Shown: positions 61,601 through 64,000 of the stretch, in pieces
How the letters are laid out: every line of letters begins with the position of its first letter
How positions within the stretch are numbered: the stretch's first letter is position 1
Origin: Tubulanus polymorphus
Lineage: Eukaryota > Nemertea > Palaeonemertea > Tubulaniformes > Tubulanidae
Assembly: GCF_964204645.1 (NCBI RefSeq)
Contig: NC_134027.1
Span: 21,688,485-21,752,484, forward strand
Direction of reading: 5' to 3'
DNA length: 64,000 bases
The notes under the pieces: model-generated
What the model was told of the DNA's origin: nothing
Database searches by the model: none
Seen by the model: the letters and a program-made list of their open reading frames with translations, nothing else
Position numbers and translations under genes: made by a program

Positions 61601-62126
61601 GGGCGATTGGCAGCTCAGTTTCACGATTTCTACTCACATGATTCGTCCGATTCTAAAGTCGGATACGTCGTGCACGGTTTAAAAACGGCGACGTCGACCA
61701 TCTGAATGACCTCGACGAGACCTTGAGTTTGCAGGTGACGATTCAACTCGACGACTGGCGCGACGCTGACCCCGAGGTCGTCGAATATCGTCGCTTTGTA
61801 TCGGCGGAACGCGTCCTGCAGGATGTCGCAGTCGTGTTTCAACGCGCGAAATTTGAACAGCTTCTTCTCGACCTGGTATACCGTCGTCGACGTGGTGTAG
61901 TATTGCGGCAGAGGCCACGGACTGCCGAAGCCGACCGTCGGGCCTTTGCGCACTTTGAACTTTTCCGTCGACGACAACTTGACCACGAAATCCGAGCCGT
62001 CCCAATAGGGGACTTCTTTCGGCCGCTTCTGCATGGCCGCCATGAATTTCTCCCATTGTCGCTTTCTGGCCCACTGAGCTAAAGCCGGCTCTCCTAAATT
62101 CTTCTTATGAAATTGGCCTCCGCCGG
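31503..62126 (-). CDS. Beta-N-acetylhexosaminidase (GH20, HEXA/HEXB family), 11 visible exons
   Basis: It removes terminal N-acetyl-hexosamines from glycans and glycolipids; animal HEXA/HEXB relatives are lysosomal. Exons: 62126-61638, 58146-58034, 53954-53844, 50372-50271, 38797-38692, 37409-37205, 35624-35541, 34642-34552, 34033-33868, 32484-32394 and 31650-31503. All have GT donors and AG acceptors, and every join preserves frame, giving about 567 residues. Landmarks in order are [10 protein letters not shown] (N-terminal domain), [31 protein letters not shown] (substrate-binding Arg), [44 protein letters not shown] (catalytic Asp-Glu), [30 protein letters not shown] and AAAERFWS. All expected GH20 blocks are present and no stop interrupts them. 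The signal peptide is missing because exon 62126-61638 begins at an acceptor. The 11.5-kb intron holds a dispanin gene on the other strand. Confidence 0.93.
32012..32329 (+). mobile_element. Fold-back Penelope-like remnant with 14-bp target duplication
   Basis: ATCCATTATTGAAT occurs at 31998-32011 and again at 32330-32343. Inside, the left ~100 bases (GGATAAAAAGATTAAAACCCAC onward) are the reverse complement of the right ~100 bases (ending GTGGGTTTTAATCTTTTTATCC). Between the arms lies the same tail as at 2.65-2.8 kb, with the hammerhead-like motif. It occupies the last hexosaminidase intron, about 50 bases from the donor of exon j. Confidence 0.75.
32203..32244 (+). ncRNA. Hammerhead-ribozyme-like motif (copy 2, best formed)
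   Basis: Stem I is ACAC (32203-32206) with GTGT (32241-32244). The core is CTGACGA. Stem II is GATCTC/GAGATC with a TAGGGT loop. GAA and ACGTC follow, with GTC as the putative cleavage site just before GTGT. Stem III would be the self-complementary ACGT, needing a dimer. One unpaired U between core and stem II departs from the consensus. Penelope-like elements are known to carry hammerheads of this small type; activity here is not shown. Confidence 0.5.
32394..32484 (-). CDS. Hexosaminidase exon j
   Basis: Acceptor TTTTTTTTTCAG, donor [28 protein letters not shown], then DDSEFLSRT, corresponding to GGEACMWGEYVD of relatives. The Ala in WAEY replaces the usual Gly. The Trp codon of the WP join is split with the next exon. 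Confidence 0.9.
32550..32735. repeat. Degenerate AGCCGCGATCACA MITE
   Basis: GGATCACATGAACGTTTTTGACCCAGGCTAAATTTGGC at one side and GGTCCGGGCCAAATCATCCGTGTAATTGTGTGATTGTGCT at the other resemble the family ends with many changes. Confidence 0.5.
33407..33628. mobile_element. AGGCTAAAAAAAATTGATACCTTG palindromic MITE
   Basis: The left end AGGCTAAAAAAAATTGATAC, continuing CTTGTTTCTC, is inverted at the right as GAGAAACAAGGTATCA, then TTTTTGTTTAGCCT. 222 bases with no ORF. GACCCGGCCG occurs in both halves. Single ends of the same type lie at 4080 and about 51645. Confidence 0.7.
33868..34033 (-). CDS. Hexosaminidase exon i
   Basis: Acceptor TTTACTTACAG, donor [28 protein letters not shown], then [25 protein letters not shown]...YG..W is the aromatic pocket of GH20 enzymes; relatives have SAPWYLD. 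Confidence 0.92.
34552..34642 (-). CDS. Hexosaminidase exon h
   Basis: Acceptor CTTTCGACAG, donor [26 protein letters not shown], then [12 protein letters not shown]. The VWQEVFD strand is strongly conserved and lines the active site. Confidence 0.9.
35541..35624 (-). CDS. Hexosaminidase exon g
   Basis: Acceptor TGATTCTAG, donor [28 protein letters not shown], then MVQYYTQ, matching the W.SNP.I..FM...G helix of the family. The split codons give Trp at the 5' join and Arg at the 3' join. Confidence 0.88.
35925..36010 (-). repeat. tRNA-like SINE, inverted copy
   Basis: On the minus strand: GGCAGGGTTTCGTACCACAG, GATGCCATCAGGTTTGAATCC and TAGCCCGGGGACAATGAGG. It matches the plus copy at 36484-36575 in order and wording (CAGGGTTTCGT, TGCCATCAG.TT.GAATCC, AGG.TTTT). 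The B-box-like T arm is mutated. Confidence 0.5.
36330..36405 (+). repeat. tRNA-like sequence
   Basis: TCAAGGG near 36345 could pair with CCCTTGA near 36388, enclosing TAGTGGGTTCGAATCCC. It is too short for a normal tRNA and lacks a clear anticodon arm, so it is probably a SINE head or pseudo-tRNA. Confidence 0.35.
36484..36575 (+). repeat. tRNA-like SINE, plus copy
   Basis: CAGGGTTTCGTTAGGTAGCT, then GAGTCTAGTAATGTTAATGC and CATCAGATTCGAATCCCTGC, ending GGAAAAACCTCAT. It pairs as an inverted partner with the copy at 35925-36010. The promoter B box (ATTCGAATCC) is well kept. Confidence 0.5.
36618..36770. repeat. 50-bp tandem repeat, three units
   Basis: Units start at 36618, 36668 and 36718 and are nearly identical. 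Each carries GTGATATCAC and GCGCCATGCATG palindromic words. The high identity suggests recent amplification in this hexosaminidase intron. Confidence 0.9.
37205..37409 (-). CDS. Hexosaminidase exon f (catalytic Asp-Glu)
   Basis: Acceptor CTCTTTATAG, donor GTAGGTCA. It encodes [37 protein letters not shown] and [14 protein letters not shown]. The Glu of GGDE is the general acid and the Asp before it orients the substrate acetamido group. Confidence 0.95.
37471..37761. mobile_element. AGCCGCGATCACA MITE, well preserved copy
   Basis: AGCCGCGATCACACCGAGATGATTTGG is inverted at the right as GGCCTAGAATGCTCGTGTGATCGCGGCT. Internal blocks AATTAGAGAGCGCGTTTACACGCAAACC and TACTAAACAATG are shared with 60465-60781. 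It lies within 65 bases of hexosaminidase exon f, in the intron. Confidence 0.8.
38104..38392. mobile_element. piggyBac-like MITE with TTAA flanks, best copy
   Basis: TTAA (38100-38103) CCCTTTCAGTGCTGACTAATC ... GACGCACTGAAAGGG TTAA (38393-38396). Inside are CACCGCAGCGCGGTGTA and CACTGCAGTGCGGTGTA palindromes. 289 bases, noncoding. Confidence 0.85.
38692..38797 (-). CDS. Hexosaminidase exon e
   Basis: Acceptor CTACTTGCAG, donor GTAAGTCG. It encodes [20 protein letters not shown], then [15 protein letters not shown], plus one base that completes Gly with the next exon (DTPGH). IPEFD is a conserved GH20 strand. Confidence 0.92.
38924..39168. mobile_element. CAGTTTTATAGACTG MITE interrupted by another MITE
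   Basis: The left half is CCAGTTTTATAGACTGATATTAACTTTAAACCCAG. The right half is GGGGCTAACTGAATTCATTTTCAATTG, then AGCCCCTGGGTTAATACCAG and TCATTAAAACTGGG. The uninterrupted relative at 44701-44820 shows what the intact element looks like. Confidence 0.65.
38957..39100. mobile_element. GGGGCCAGTTGCA palindromic MITE, copy 3 (nested)
   Basis: CAGGGGCCAGTTGCATAGTCATGGC ... GTCACGACTATGCAACTGGCCCCAG, a near-perfect long hairpin inserted between the two halves of the element at 38924-39168. It is therefore the younger of the two. Confidence 0.75.
39628..39909. mobile_element. piggyBac-like MITE, copy with one mutated flank
   Basis: TTTA CCCTTTCCAGTGCTGTTTAATTG ... GACACACTGAAAGGG TTAA. The left TTAA has become TTTA. 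It carries the same CACCGCAGTGCGGTGTA palindromes as its relatives. Confidence 0.75.
40150..40483. mobile_element. CAGGGGCGGATC MITE (hAT-like ends)
   Basis: CAGGGGCGGATCTAGACGGGAGCACG at the left is inverted at the right as GTCTGCCTCTAGATCCGCCCCTG. 334 bases. CAGGG...CCCTG termini are common in hAT elements, but no clean 8-bp target duplication is visible. Confidence 0.65.
40703..40805. repeat. Perfect 26-bp inverted repeat (103-bp hairpin element)
   Basis: The word from 40703 to 40728 (GGTAATGGGTTTTCTACGG core) is exactly reverse-complemented at 40780-40805, around a 51-base spacer. It could be a very short MITE or a fold-back duplication. Confidence 0.85.
41316..41591. mobile_element. AGCCGCGATCACA MITE
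   Basis: The left end AGCCGCCATCACAGAAGCACTTTGG is inverted at the right as GGGCTAAATCATATCTATGCGATCGCGGCT. The inner blocks are in the opposite order to the 37.5-kb copy (GGAAGTGACTCAC before GTACGCGCACG), so the copy is inserted in reverse. Confidence 0.75.
42465..43832 (+). CDS. CD225/dispanin-family membrane protein (IFITM-like), two exons, 124 aa
   Basis: Exon 1 is 42465-42498 ([12 protein letters not shown], donor CCAG|GTAAGG). Exon 2 is 43492-43832 (acceptor TTTTTTCCCAACAG); they join in frame within a Gly codon. The protein has a short Pro/Gln-rich cytosolic start. The CD225 signature [20 protein letters not shown], then [10 protein letters not shown], follows at about residues 43-72. 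A polar loop comes next, then a second hydrophobic segment ([15 protein letters not shown]) near the C-terminus. The FCCWPC cysteines are typical palmitoylation sites of the family. Members are two-pass or re-entrant membrane proteins with varied roles, including vesicle-fusion control and, for vertebrate IFITMs, antiviral restriction. No specific role can be read here. The gene lies wholly inside the hexosaminidase intron between exons d and e, on the opposite strand. Confidence 0.88.
42710..42965. repeat. AGCCGCGATCACA MITE, ends decayed
   Basis: GATTAGGACCGGGATGAATTGGCCC to CAAGCCCTATTCCAGAAGCCACG, with the family body (AATTAGACAGCGAGTTTACA, TGGTACTGAACAATG). It lies in the dispanin intron. 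Confidence 0.6.
42968..43395. repeat. 28-bp degenerate minisatellite in the dispanin intron
   Basis: About fifteen diverged units of the form TTGACCTATTTCA, a few variable bases, then AACACTTTCA. It ends about 95 bases before the exon 2 acceptor. The plus strand is rich in TATTTCA and CTTTCA pyrimidine words that look like branch or tract sequence, so an effect on splicing is conceivable but unproved. Confidence 0.85.
44096..44330. repeat. AGCCGCGATCACA MITE, 5' end decayed
   Basis: GATCAGGCTCGAGTCAAATTTGGC to GGTTGTTCCGGGCCAAAAACACTC. The body is recognisable and the terminal AGCC...GGCT is lost. Confidence 0.55.
44701..44820. mobile_element. CAGTTTTATAGACCGG MITE, uninterrupted copy
   Basis: GGCCCAGTTTTATAGACCGGTATTACC ... 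GGTAATACCAGTTTATAAAACCGGCCCC, with an 11-G run in the middle. 120 bases that can fold on themselves. Reference copy for the split element at 38924-39168. Confidence 0.7.
45855..46145. mobile_element. AGCCGCGATCACA MITE with ATA duplication
   Basis: AGCCGTGATCACATGGAGACAATTTGG ... GGACCGAAATCGTCAATGTGATCGTGGCT, flanked by ATA at 45852-45854 and 46146-46148. 291 bases. Confidence 0.8.
46531..46804. mobile_element. piggyBac-like MITE, inverted orientation
   Basis: TTAA CCCTTTCAGTGCGGTGTATGAATC ... TTAGTCAGCACTGAAAGGG TTAA (46527-46530 and 46805-46808). Its body runs in reverse relative to the copy at 38104. Confidence 0.85.
47262..47614. repeat. CAGGGATGAAAA hAT-like element, copy 1
   Basis: It shares about 350 bases with 57396-57764, from ACAGCCCATATTGAAAAAGTC to GGTCGGAAGATTATCATCCCTG. 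The left terminus is lost; it begins next to an AAACGAAACG run. Confidence 0.65.
48200..48570. promoter_or_regulatory. CpG-rich block, possible promoter or first exon
   Basis: In otherwise AT-rich intron DNA, this stretch holds CGGCGGCGGCGACGGCGACGA, CGACGACGTCACCGCG (with a TGACGTCG/CRE-like word) and CGCGCGTGTTTCGCCGACG. No convincing ORF or splice donor was found. It could be an alternative promoter inside the hexosaminidase gene or a decayed gene end. Confidence 0.25.
49713..49890. mobile_element. GGGGCCAGTTGCA palindromic MITE, copy 4
   Basis: AGGGGTCACTTGCACAGTCATAACTTAAC at the left. The middle is inverted relative to other copies (AACTAAGTTGGTCTTAGACTGG). The right end is decayed. 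Confidence 0.5.
50135..50200. repeat. 33-bp tandem duplication
   Basis: GGGGTAGTATTACTTGTTCT, then CAGATAAAACGTT, is repeated exactly 33 bases later. It sits 70 bases beyond the exon d donor of the hexosaminidase gene. Confidence 0.85.
50271..50372 (-). CDS. Hexosaminidase exon d
   Basis: 34 codons between TTTTTTTCTAG and [26 protein letters not shown], then [15 protein letters not shown]. This is the core beta-strand region of the GH20 barrel. Both ends are phase 0. Confidence 0.92.
51098..51313 (+). other. Candidate plus-strand terminal exon, unidentified
   Basis: After CTATTAG an open frame runs 71 codons to TAG. It has [16 protein letters not shown], a Ser-rich run and [20 protein letters not shown]. 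An AATAAA lies at 51467. The composition looks protein-like, but there is no known domain and no upstream exon was found. It lies in hexosaminidase intron c-d, antisense. Confidence 0.25.
51839..51920. repeat. GGGGCCAGTTGCA palindromic MITE, short copy 5
   Basis: GGGCCCAGTTCCATAGTTATGGCTTAG ... TTAAGTCTCAACTGAGGAACCAGCCCC, an 82-base internally deleted hairpin. Confidence 0.6.
52747..53470. mobile_element. Harbinger-like deletion derivative carrying a MADF fragment
   Basis: AAGGCTGGCTTATGTCGACAAGCAACGCGACGCC at the left is inverted at the right as GGCGTCGAGTCGCTTATCGACATAAAGCAAGCCTT. Inner arms repeat the CTAGCGGC/GCCGCTAG words. Between them lies a MADF-like reading frame. PIF/Harbinger transposons encode a separate MADF/Myb-like protein, so this is read as a nonautonomous deletion product. 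The target duplication is unclear. Confidence 0.65.
53092..53388 (+). pseudogene. MADF-domain (Adf-1/Myb-SANT-like) fragment
   Basis: The open frame includes [20 protein letters not shown], then [20 protein letters not shown] and KEIAFLIE, which fits the MADF pattern W...L...LW...P.LYN..S..Y......K...L..IA. No ATG starts the frame. After FLIE the frame runs into the MITE-like arm and stops at 53388. It is a piece of the DNA-binding protein of a transposon, or a captured host exon. Confidence 0.55.
53473..53650. repeat. AGCCGCGATCACA MITE fragment, reverse orientation
   Basis: AGAGCCACGATGATACAAGTTTTTTGGCCC ... CAGGCACGAGCCAAACAGG ... TTTGAATTTCAACTGGTAC. It directly abuts the Harbinger-like element at 53470. 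Confidence 0.55.
53844..53954 (-). CDS. Hexosaminidase exon c
   Basis: 37 codons between TTTGAGTAG and [26 protein letters not shown], then [23 protein letters not shown] carries the Arg that contacts the substrate in GH20 enzymes. Relatives have PRF.HRG; the Trp here in place of Phe is a small difference. Confidence 0.9.
55925..56010 (+). repeat. tRNA-like sequence (SINE relic)
   Basis: GGCCACTGGTAGCTGGTCTCGTCAATGCAGGGTTCATGGGTTCGAATCCAGGCAGTGACC has a good T arm and B box and a D-arm-like GGTAGCTGG. Acceptor pairing is poor. It is probably a SINE head, not a tRNA gene. Confidence 0.35.
56182..56467. mobile_element. piggyBac-like MITE with TTAA flanks
   Basis: TTAA (56178-56181) CCCTTTGAGTGCTGACTAATC ... 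GACACACTGAAAGGG TTAA (56468-56471). Near-identical body to 38104-38392 and 39628-39909. Confidence 0.85.
57201..57834. mobile_element. AGCCGCGATCACA MITE split by a hAT-like insertion
   Basis: The outer ends AGCCGCTAAGAAACGAAGACG and GCTTGTGTGATTGCAGCT, with family body (CAAACAAAGCGAAGCGAGTC, CATTTGGCAAGCATGTGAAC), are separated by the 369-base element at 57396-57764. Confidence 0.7.
57396..57764. mobile_element. CAGGGATGAAAA hAT-like element, copy 2 (nested)
   Basis: CAGGGATGAAAACGG ... GATTTTCATCCCTG, bordered by AATACT on the left and AATACA on the right, perhaps a worn target duplication. It closely matches 47262-47614. No ORF. Confidence 0.7.
58034..58146 (-). CDS. Hexosaminidase exon b
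   Basis: Acceptor TTTTACAG, donor GTAAGTAT. It encodes [19 protein letters not shown] and [18 protein letters not shown], the conserved end of the N-terminal domain (ALRGLETFSQL in relatives). Confidence 0.9.
59917..59995. repeat. Left end of the Harbinger-like element, second copy
   Basis: AAGGCTGGCTTATGTCGACA, then AGCAACGCGACGCCTACCGAC, is identical over about 40 bases to the left end at 52747. The right end is not found nearby. Confidence 0.65.
60201..60369. mobile_element. Long inverted repeat with a hammerhead-like motif at its centre
   Basis: About 65 bases on each side are near-perfect reverse complements (AAAAACGGTCCGAAAATG, then TTACTTTGAGCTAGTAG, at left). The loop holds GATCCTAATTATCCTGAAGATGAC. 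The right arm contains TAGTCGAAATGTTG, part of the Penelope-like tail motif. It is probably a fold-back Penelope-type terminal repeat. Confidence 0.65.
60294..60326 (+). ncRNA. Hammerhead-ribozyme-like motif (copy 3)
   Basis: CTGAAGA core, one extra U, stem GACTAT/ATAGTC around TAGGAT, then GAA and ATGTT. It has the same architecture as 2683 and 32203, but the cleavage triplet is GTT and stem I is not evident. Confidence 0.35.
60465..60781. mobile_element. AGCCGCGATCACA MITE, left end truncated
   Basis: It begins inside the element (AAATTGGCACGGATCAGACTCG) and ends GCTTGTGTGATCGCGGCT. The body AATTAGAGAGCGCGTTTACACGCAAACC is identical to the 37.5-kb copy, so the two are close relatives. Confidence 0.75.
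60825..61365. mobile_element. AGCCTGACTCA MITE, copy 2, with a nested insert
   Basis: Left AGCCTGACTCATCAAGCGGTCAC, inner GATCGGATCTTGTGTGACCTGAGCGTA and right CAGATGATCGGTCGGATATTGG match 20062-20463 in order. It is split by the element at 60985-61206. Confidence 0.55.
60985..61206. mobile_element. CAGGGCTGCCAAC hAT-like MITE (nested)
   Basis: CAGGGCTGCCAACCGCTGAAAAG at the left is inverted at the right as GTTGGTAGCTCTG. A related sequence with TTGGCAGCTC lies near 61607. The 8-bp duplication is not clear. Confidence 0.6.
61638..62126 (-). CDS. Hexosaminidase exon a (first visible; N-terminal domain)
   Basis: 163 codons between TATTTCAG and GTGAGTAG. It includes [18 protein letters not shown] and [18 protein letters not shown], the latter being the start of the GH20 family N-terminal alpha/beta domain. 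The 5' border is an acceptor, so an upstream exon with start codon and signal peptide must exist. The last base T joins AT of the next exon to form Tyr in DESYSL. Confidence 0.88.
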
Positions 62127-64000
62127 CTGAAATATTGATAAAATAAAAATGTATGAACAACATTGATTTGATAGAAAGCAATTAAAATCATTACGTAATT
62201 AGATGATTATGATTTAATTAAACATGTAACATTATTATTATTATCATTATCATTACAATTATTATCATTTTCTCATTATTATTATCATTATCAAAAACTT
62301 CTATCGATGTCGCATAAAATTTCAGCGGATGCCTCACTGCTGCCACTAGGTCGTCACATTGGTTTGAAATGGACGTAAGAACACTTTCGAGGATGGAACA
62401 ATTCGATCGGTAGCGGCGTTCACTTGATGATATCAGTTCGGTACTAAGCGTTCGCCAATTAAATTATTCAGGGTTCATTAAGCACGGAAAGTGATTCCGC
62501 ATCAAAAACCTGATCGCAGATTCGGCAATTAGTAAGTCGGCGTATCATAGTACACTACACTCAACCATGGGGGGGGGAGGATGAGTGTTGTTTATTAACC
62601 CACATAGCATTTTTACTCGTTTATGACTCTTTTTTTTAAGGGGCCCACACACATTTACGCCGCGCCAATTTCGTACGTACTTAGCACAGAATATCGGGCC
62701 AAGTACACGAGCCGAAAAAAGCCAACAGAAAAGGGAGCTGTGGCAAGCGTGTATATGCACAATAAAACCATATCTACACTCTTAGCACAAATGGTTCTTC
62801 AGAAGAACCTTAAGGGGTTCTTCGGCTTGCTTCTGCATGTATGAACCACAAGTGATTCTTTATCATCCTTGTCAAACCTGTTTAAATAGGGGGGGGGGGG
62901 AAATTGATAGTCATGTAATAAATCGACAATTTTCTATTCTGAAATCGAAATCGTCAAGTTTCTTAATAATTACGCATGGGCGTTGACGATGAATGCAGCA
63001 CAAAATGCACAGAGTTGCCCGCACATGGCGTTGACTTTGCGAAAAAGATCAAACATGTTAGATATTTGGCGAACGACAAAATGCGCTGGAAACATCACCG
63101 GCACACGAGCCGAATACTGCGCTGCGCACTTTGCGTCCGCGTCTAAAAAGAACACAGATACGCACGCAGATGTATTCACTTTATTTGGTGCTTACTTCCA
63201 ATATGCTTGACAAACGCGAATTGCGCAGACATTAACTACATTTATAGTTGTAACGTCAAATTTGTATTTCAAACTGCCATTCGGAAGGCAAGAGAGGTAG
63301 GTTGGAAATTTATTTAGAATATATACACGAAAACGATGATAGCATGTAAATGCCATCTTGAAATCACTTTTGATATCGCGGTAACTGAAGCTTACAAAGT
63401 GCCTAATCACGCGTGAACGCAACTGGCTCTGTGTACTCTTGAAAATTTGGCACCACGCTTTGTGTCTAATTTCATGTGAATGCCGCTTATGGCCCTATAG
63501 ATTGTGGTACTGTCAACCCTATTGTTATTTCCTGATTCTTATCATCGCTATCGTGTTATGCGGGTACAGTGCAATCGATTTACACGCGCGTAATTATATG
63601 TTAATATTATCAGCATCATAGGTGTTCCAGTCACAGAAATCGGACCTAAATGATTTACTTCGCTTTGTTTGAACATTGTTTAGCATCGAATGAGTGGTTT
63701 GCGTGTGAATGCGCTTTCTAGGCACAGGCCAATTTGACTCGGGCGTGGCCGGATCCGGGCCAAATTGACCTACACAGAAAAATCTTCTGAAACTTTGTCA
63801 ATTTTGAACTTCACCAGGAGCTCGCAGAAACTCGGTACTACACATTAGAAAAGGTTTCAAATGTTTTTCAGCTCGCCGTTACTGTTATCTTTGCTCAGTT
63901 GTTATATAGAATTATTTGGTTTGTACGCTACTTGCTTTACGCAAAATTATACCCCTTGCGAGCGAATCTGAACATAATCGCCCAGTGGTTACAAATATGC
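62127..64000. other. Upstream of hexosaminidase exon a, no further exon seen
   Basis: It holds a TTA/TCA-rich run at 62230-62290, G runs at 62568 and 62888, a GGTTCTTCAGAAGAACC palindrome at 62790, and a partial AGCCGCGATCACA MITE at 63640-63775. The missing signal-peptide exon was not identified and may lie beyond 64 kb. Confidence 0.45.

Noticed and set aside
61679-62082. ORFs of 119 and 131 codons overlapping hexosaminidase exon a
   Set aside because: Shadow frames; the exon frame carries GH20 sequence and joins in phase to the next exon.
63000-63200. Overlapping ORFs at 63.0-63.2 kb as the missing hexosaminidase signal-peptide exon
   Set aside because: No Met followed by a hydrophobic signal and no donor in the needed phase was seen.

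Overview
The window is animal nuclear DNA. It has short coding exons with GT...AG borders in long AT-rich introns, CpG-rich coding sequence, many palindromic miniature transposons (MITEs), tRNA-like SINEs, DIRS and Penelope-like retroelement pieces, and no operons or bacterial-style gene packing. The repeats and the Egalitarian-type protein suggest a marine invertebrate, possibly a lophotrochozoan. That placement is inference and cannot be proved from this sequence.

Layout. 1-2.3 kb: 5' part of a DIRS-like retrotransposon on the minus strand. 2.4-4.1 kb: tail of a Penelope-like element (GIY-YIG end plus a hammerhead-like RNA motif) and a decayed LINE 3' end. 4.5-4.7 kb: candidate first exon on the minus strand at a CpG-rich start region. 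5-10.5 kb: MITEs and two weak candidate exons. 10.6-12.4 kb: an uninterrupted 598-codon gene with three Egalitarian-type winged-helix repeats and an OB-like domain. 12.4-29.9 kb: mostly repeats, with one candidate first exon at 17.9 kb. 31.2-30.0 kb (minus): a two-exon gene for an unrecognised two-TM protein. 62.1-31.5 kb (minus): eleven exons of a GH20 beta-N-acetylhexosaminidase gene with matching splice phases, ending at a stop codon and AATAAA. Its signal-peptide exon lies beyond the visible exons. 42.5-43.8 kb (plus): a two-exon CD225/dispanin (IFITM-like) gene nested antisense in the 11.5-kb hexosaminidase intron.

The three confident genes have no shared pathway. Hexosaminidase is a lysosomal glycosidase, the dispanin a small membrane protein, and the winged-helix protein probably RNA- or transport-related. 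Their proximity is positional only, apart from the nesting.

Repeats form recognisable families: a TTAA-flanked piggyBac-like MITE (six copies), a MITE ending AGCCGCGATCACA with TTA or ATA flanks (about thirteen), GGGGCCAGTTGCA palindromes (five), hAT-like and Tc1-like MITEs, and a Harbinger-like deletion derivative that keeps a MADF-domain fragment. Several are nested, which gives a relative order of insertion. The most unusual structure is a fold-back Penelope-like remnant at 32.0-32.3 kb. It is flanked by a 14-bp direct repeat, carries a hammerhead-like motif and sits in the last hexosaminidase intron.
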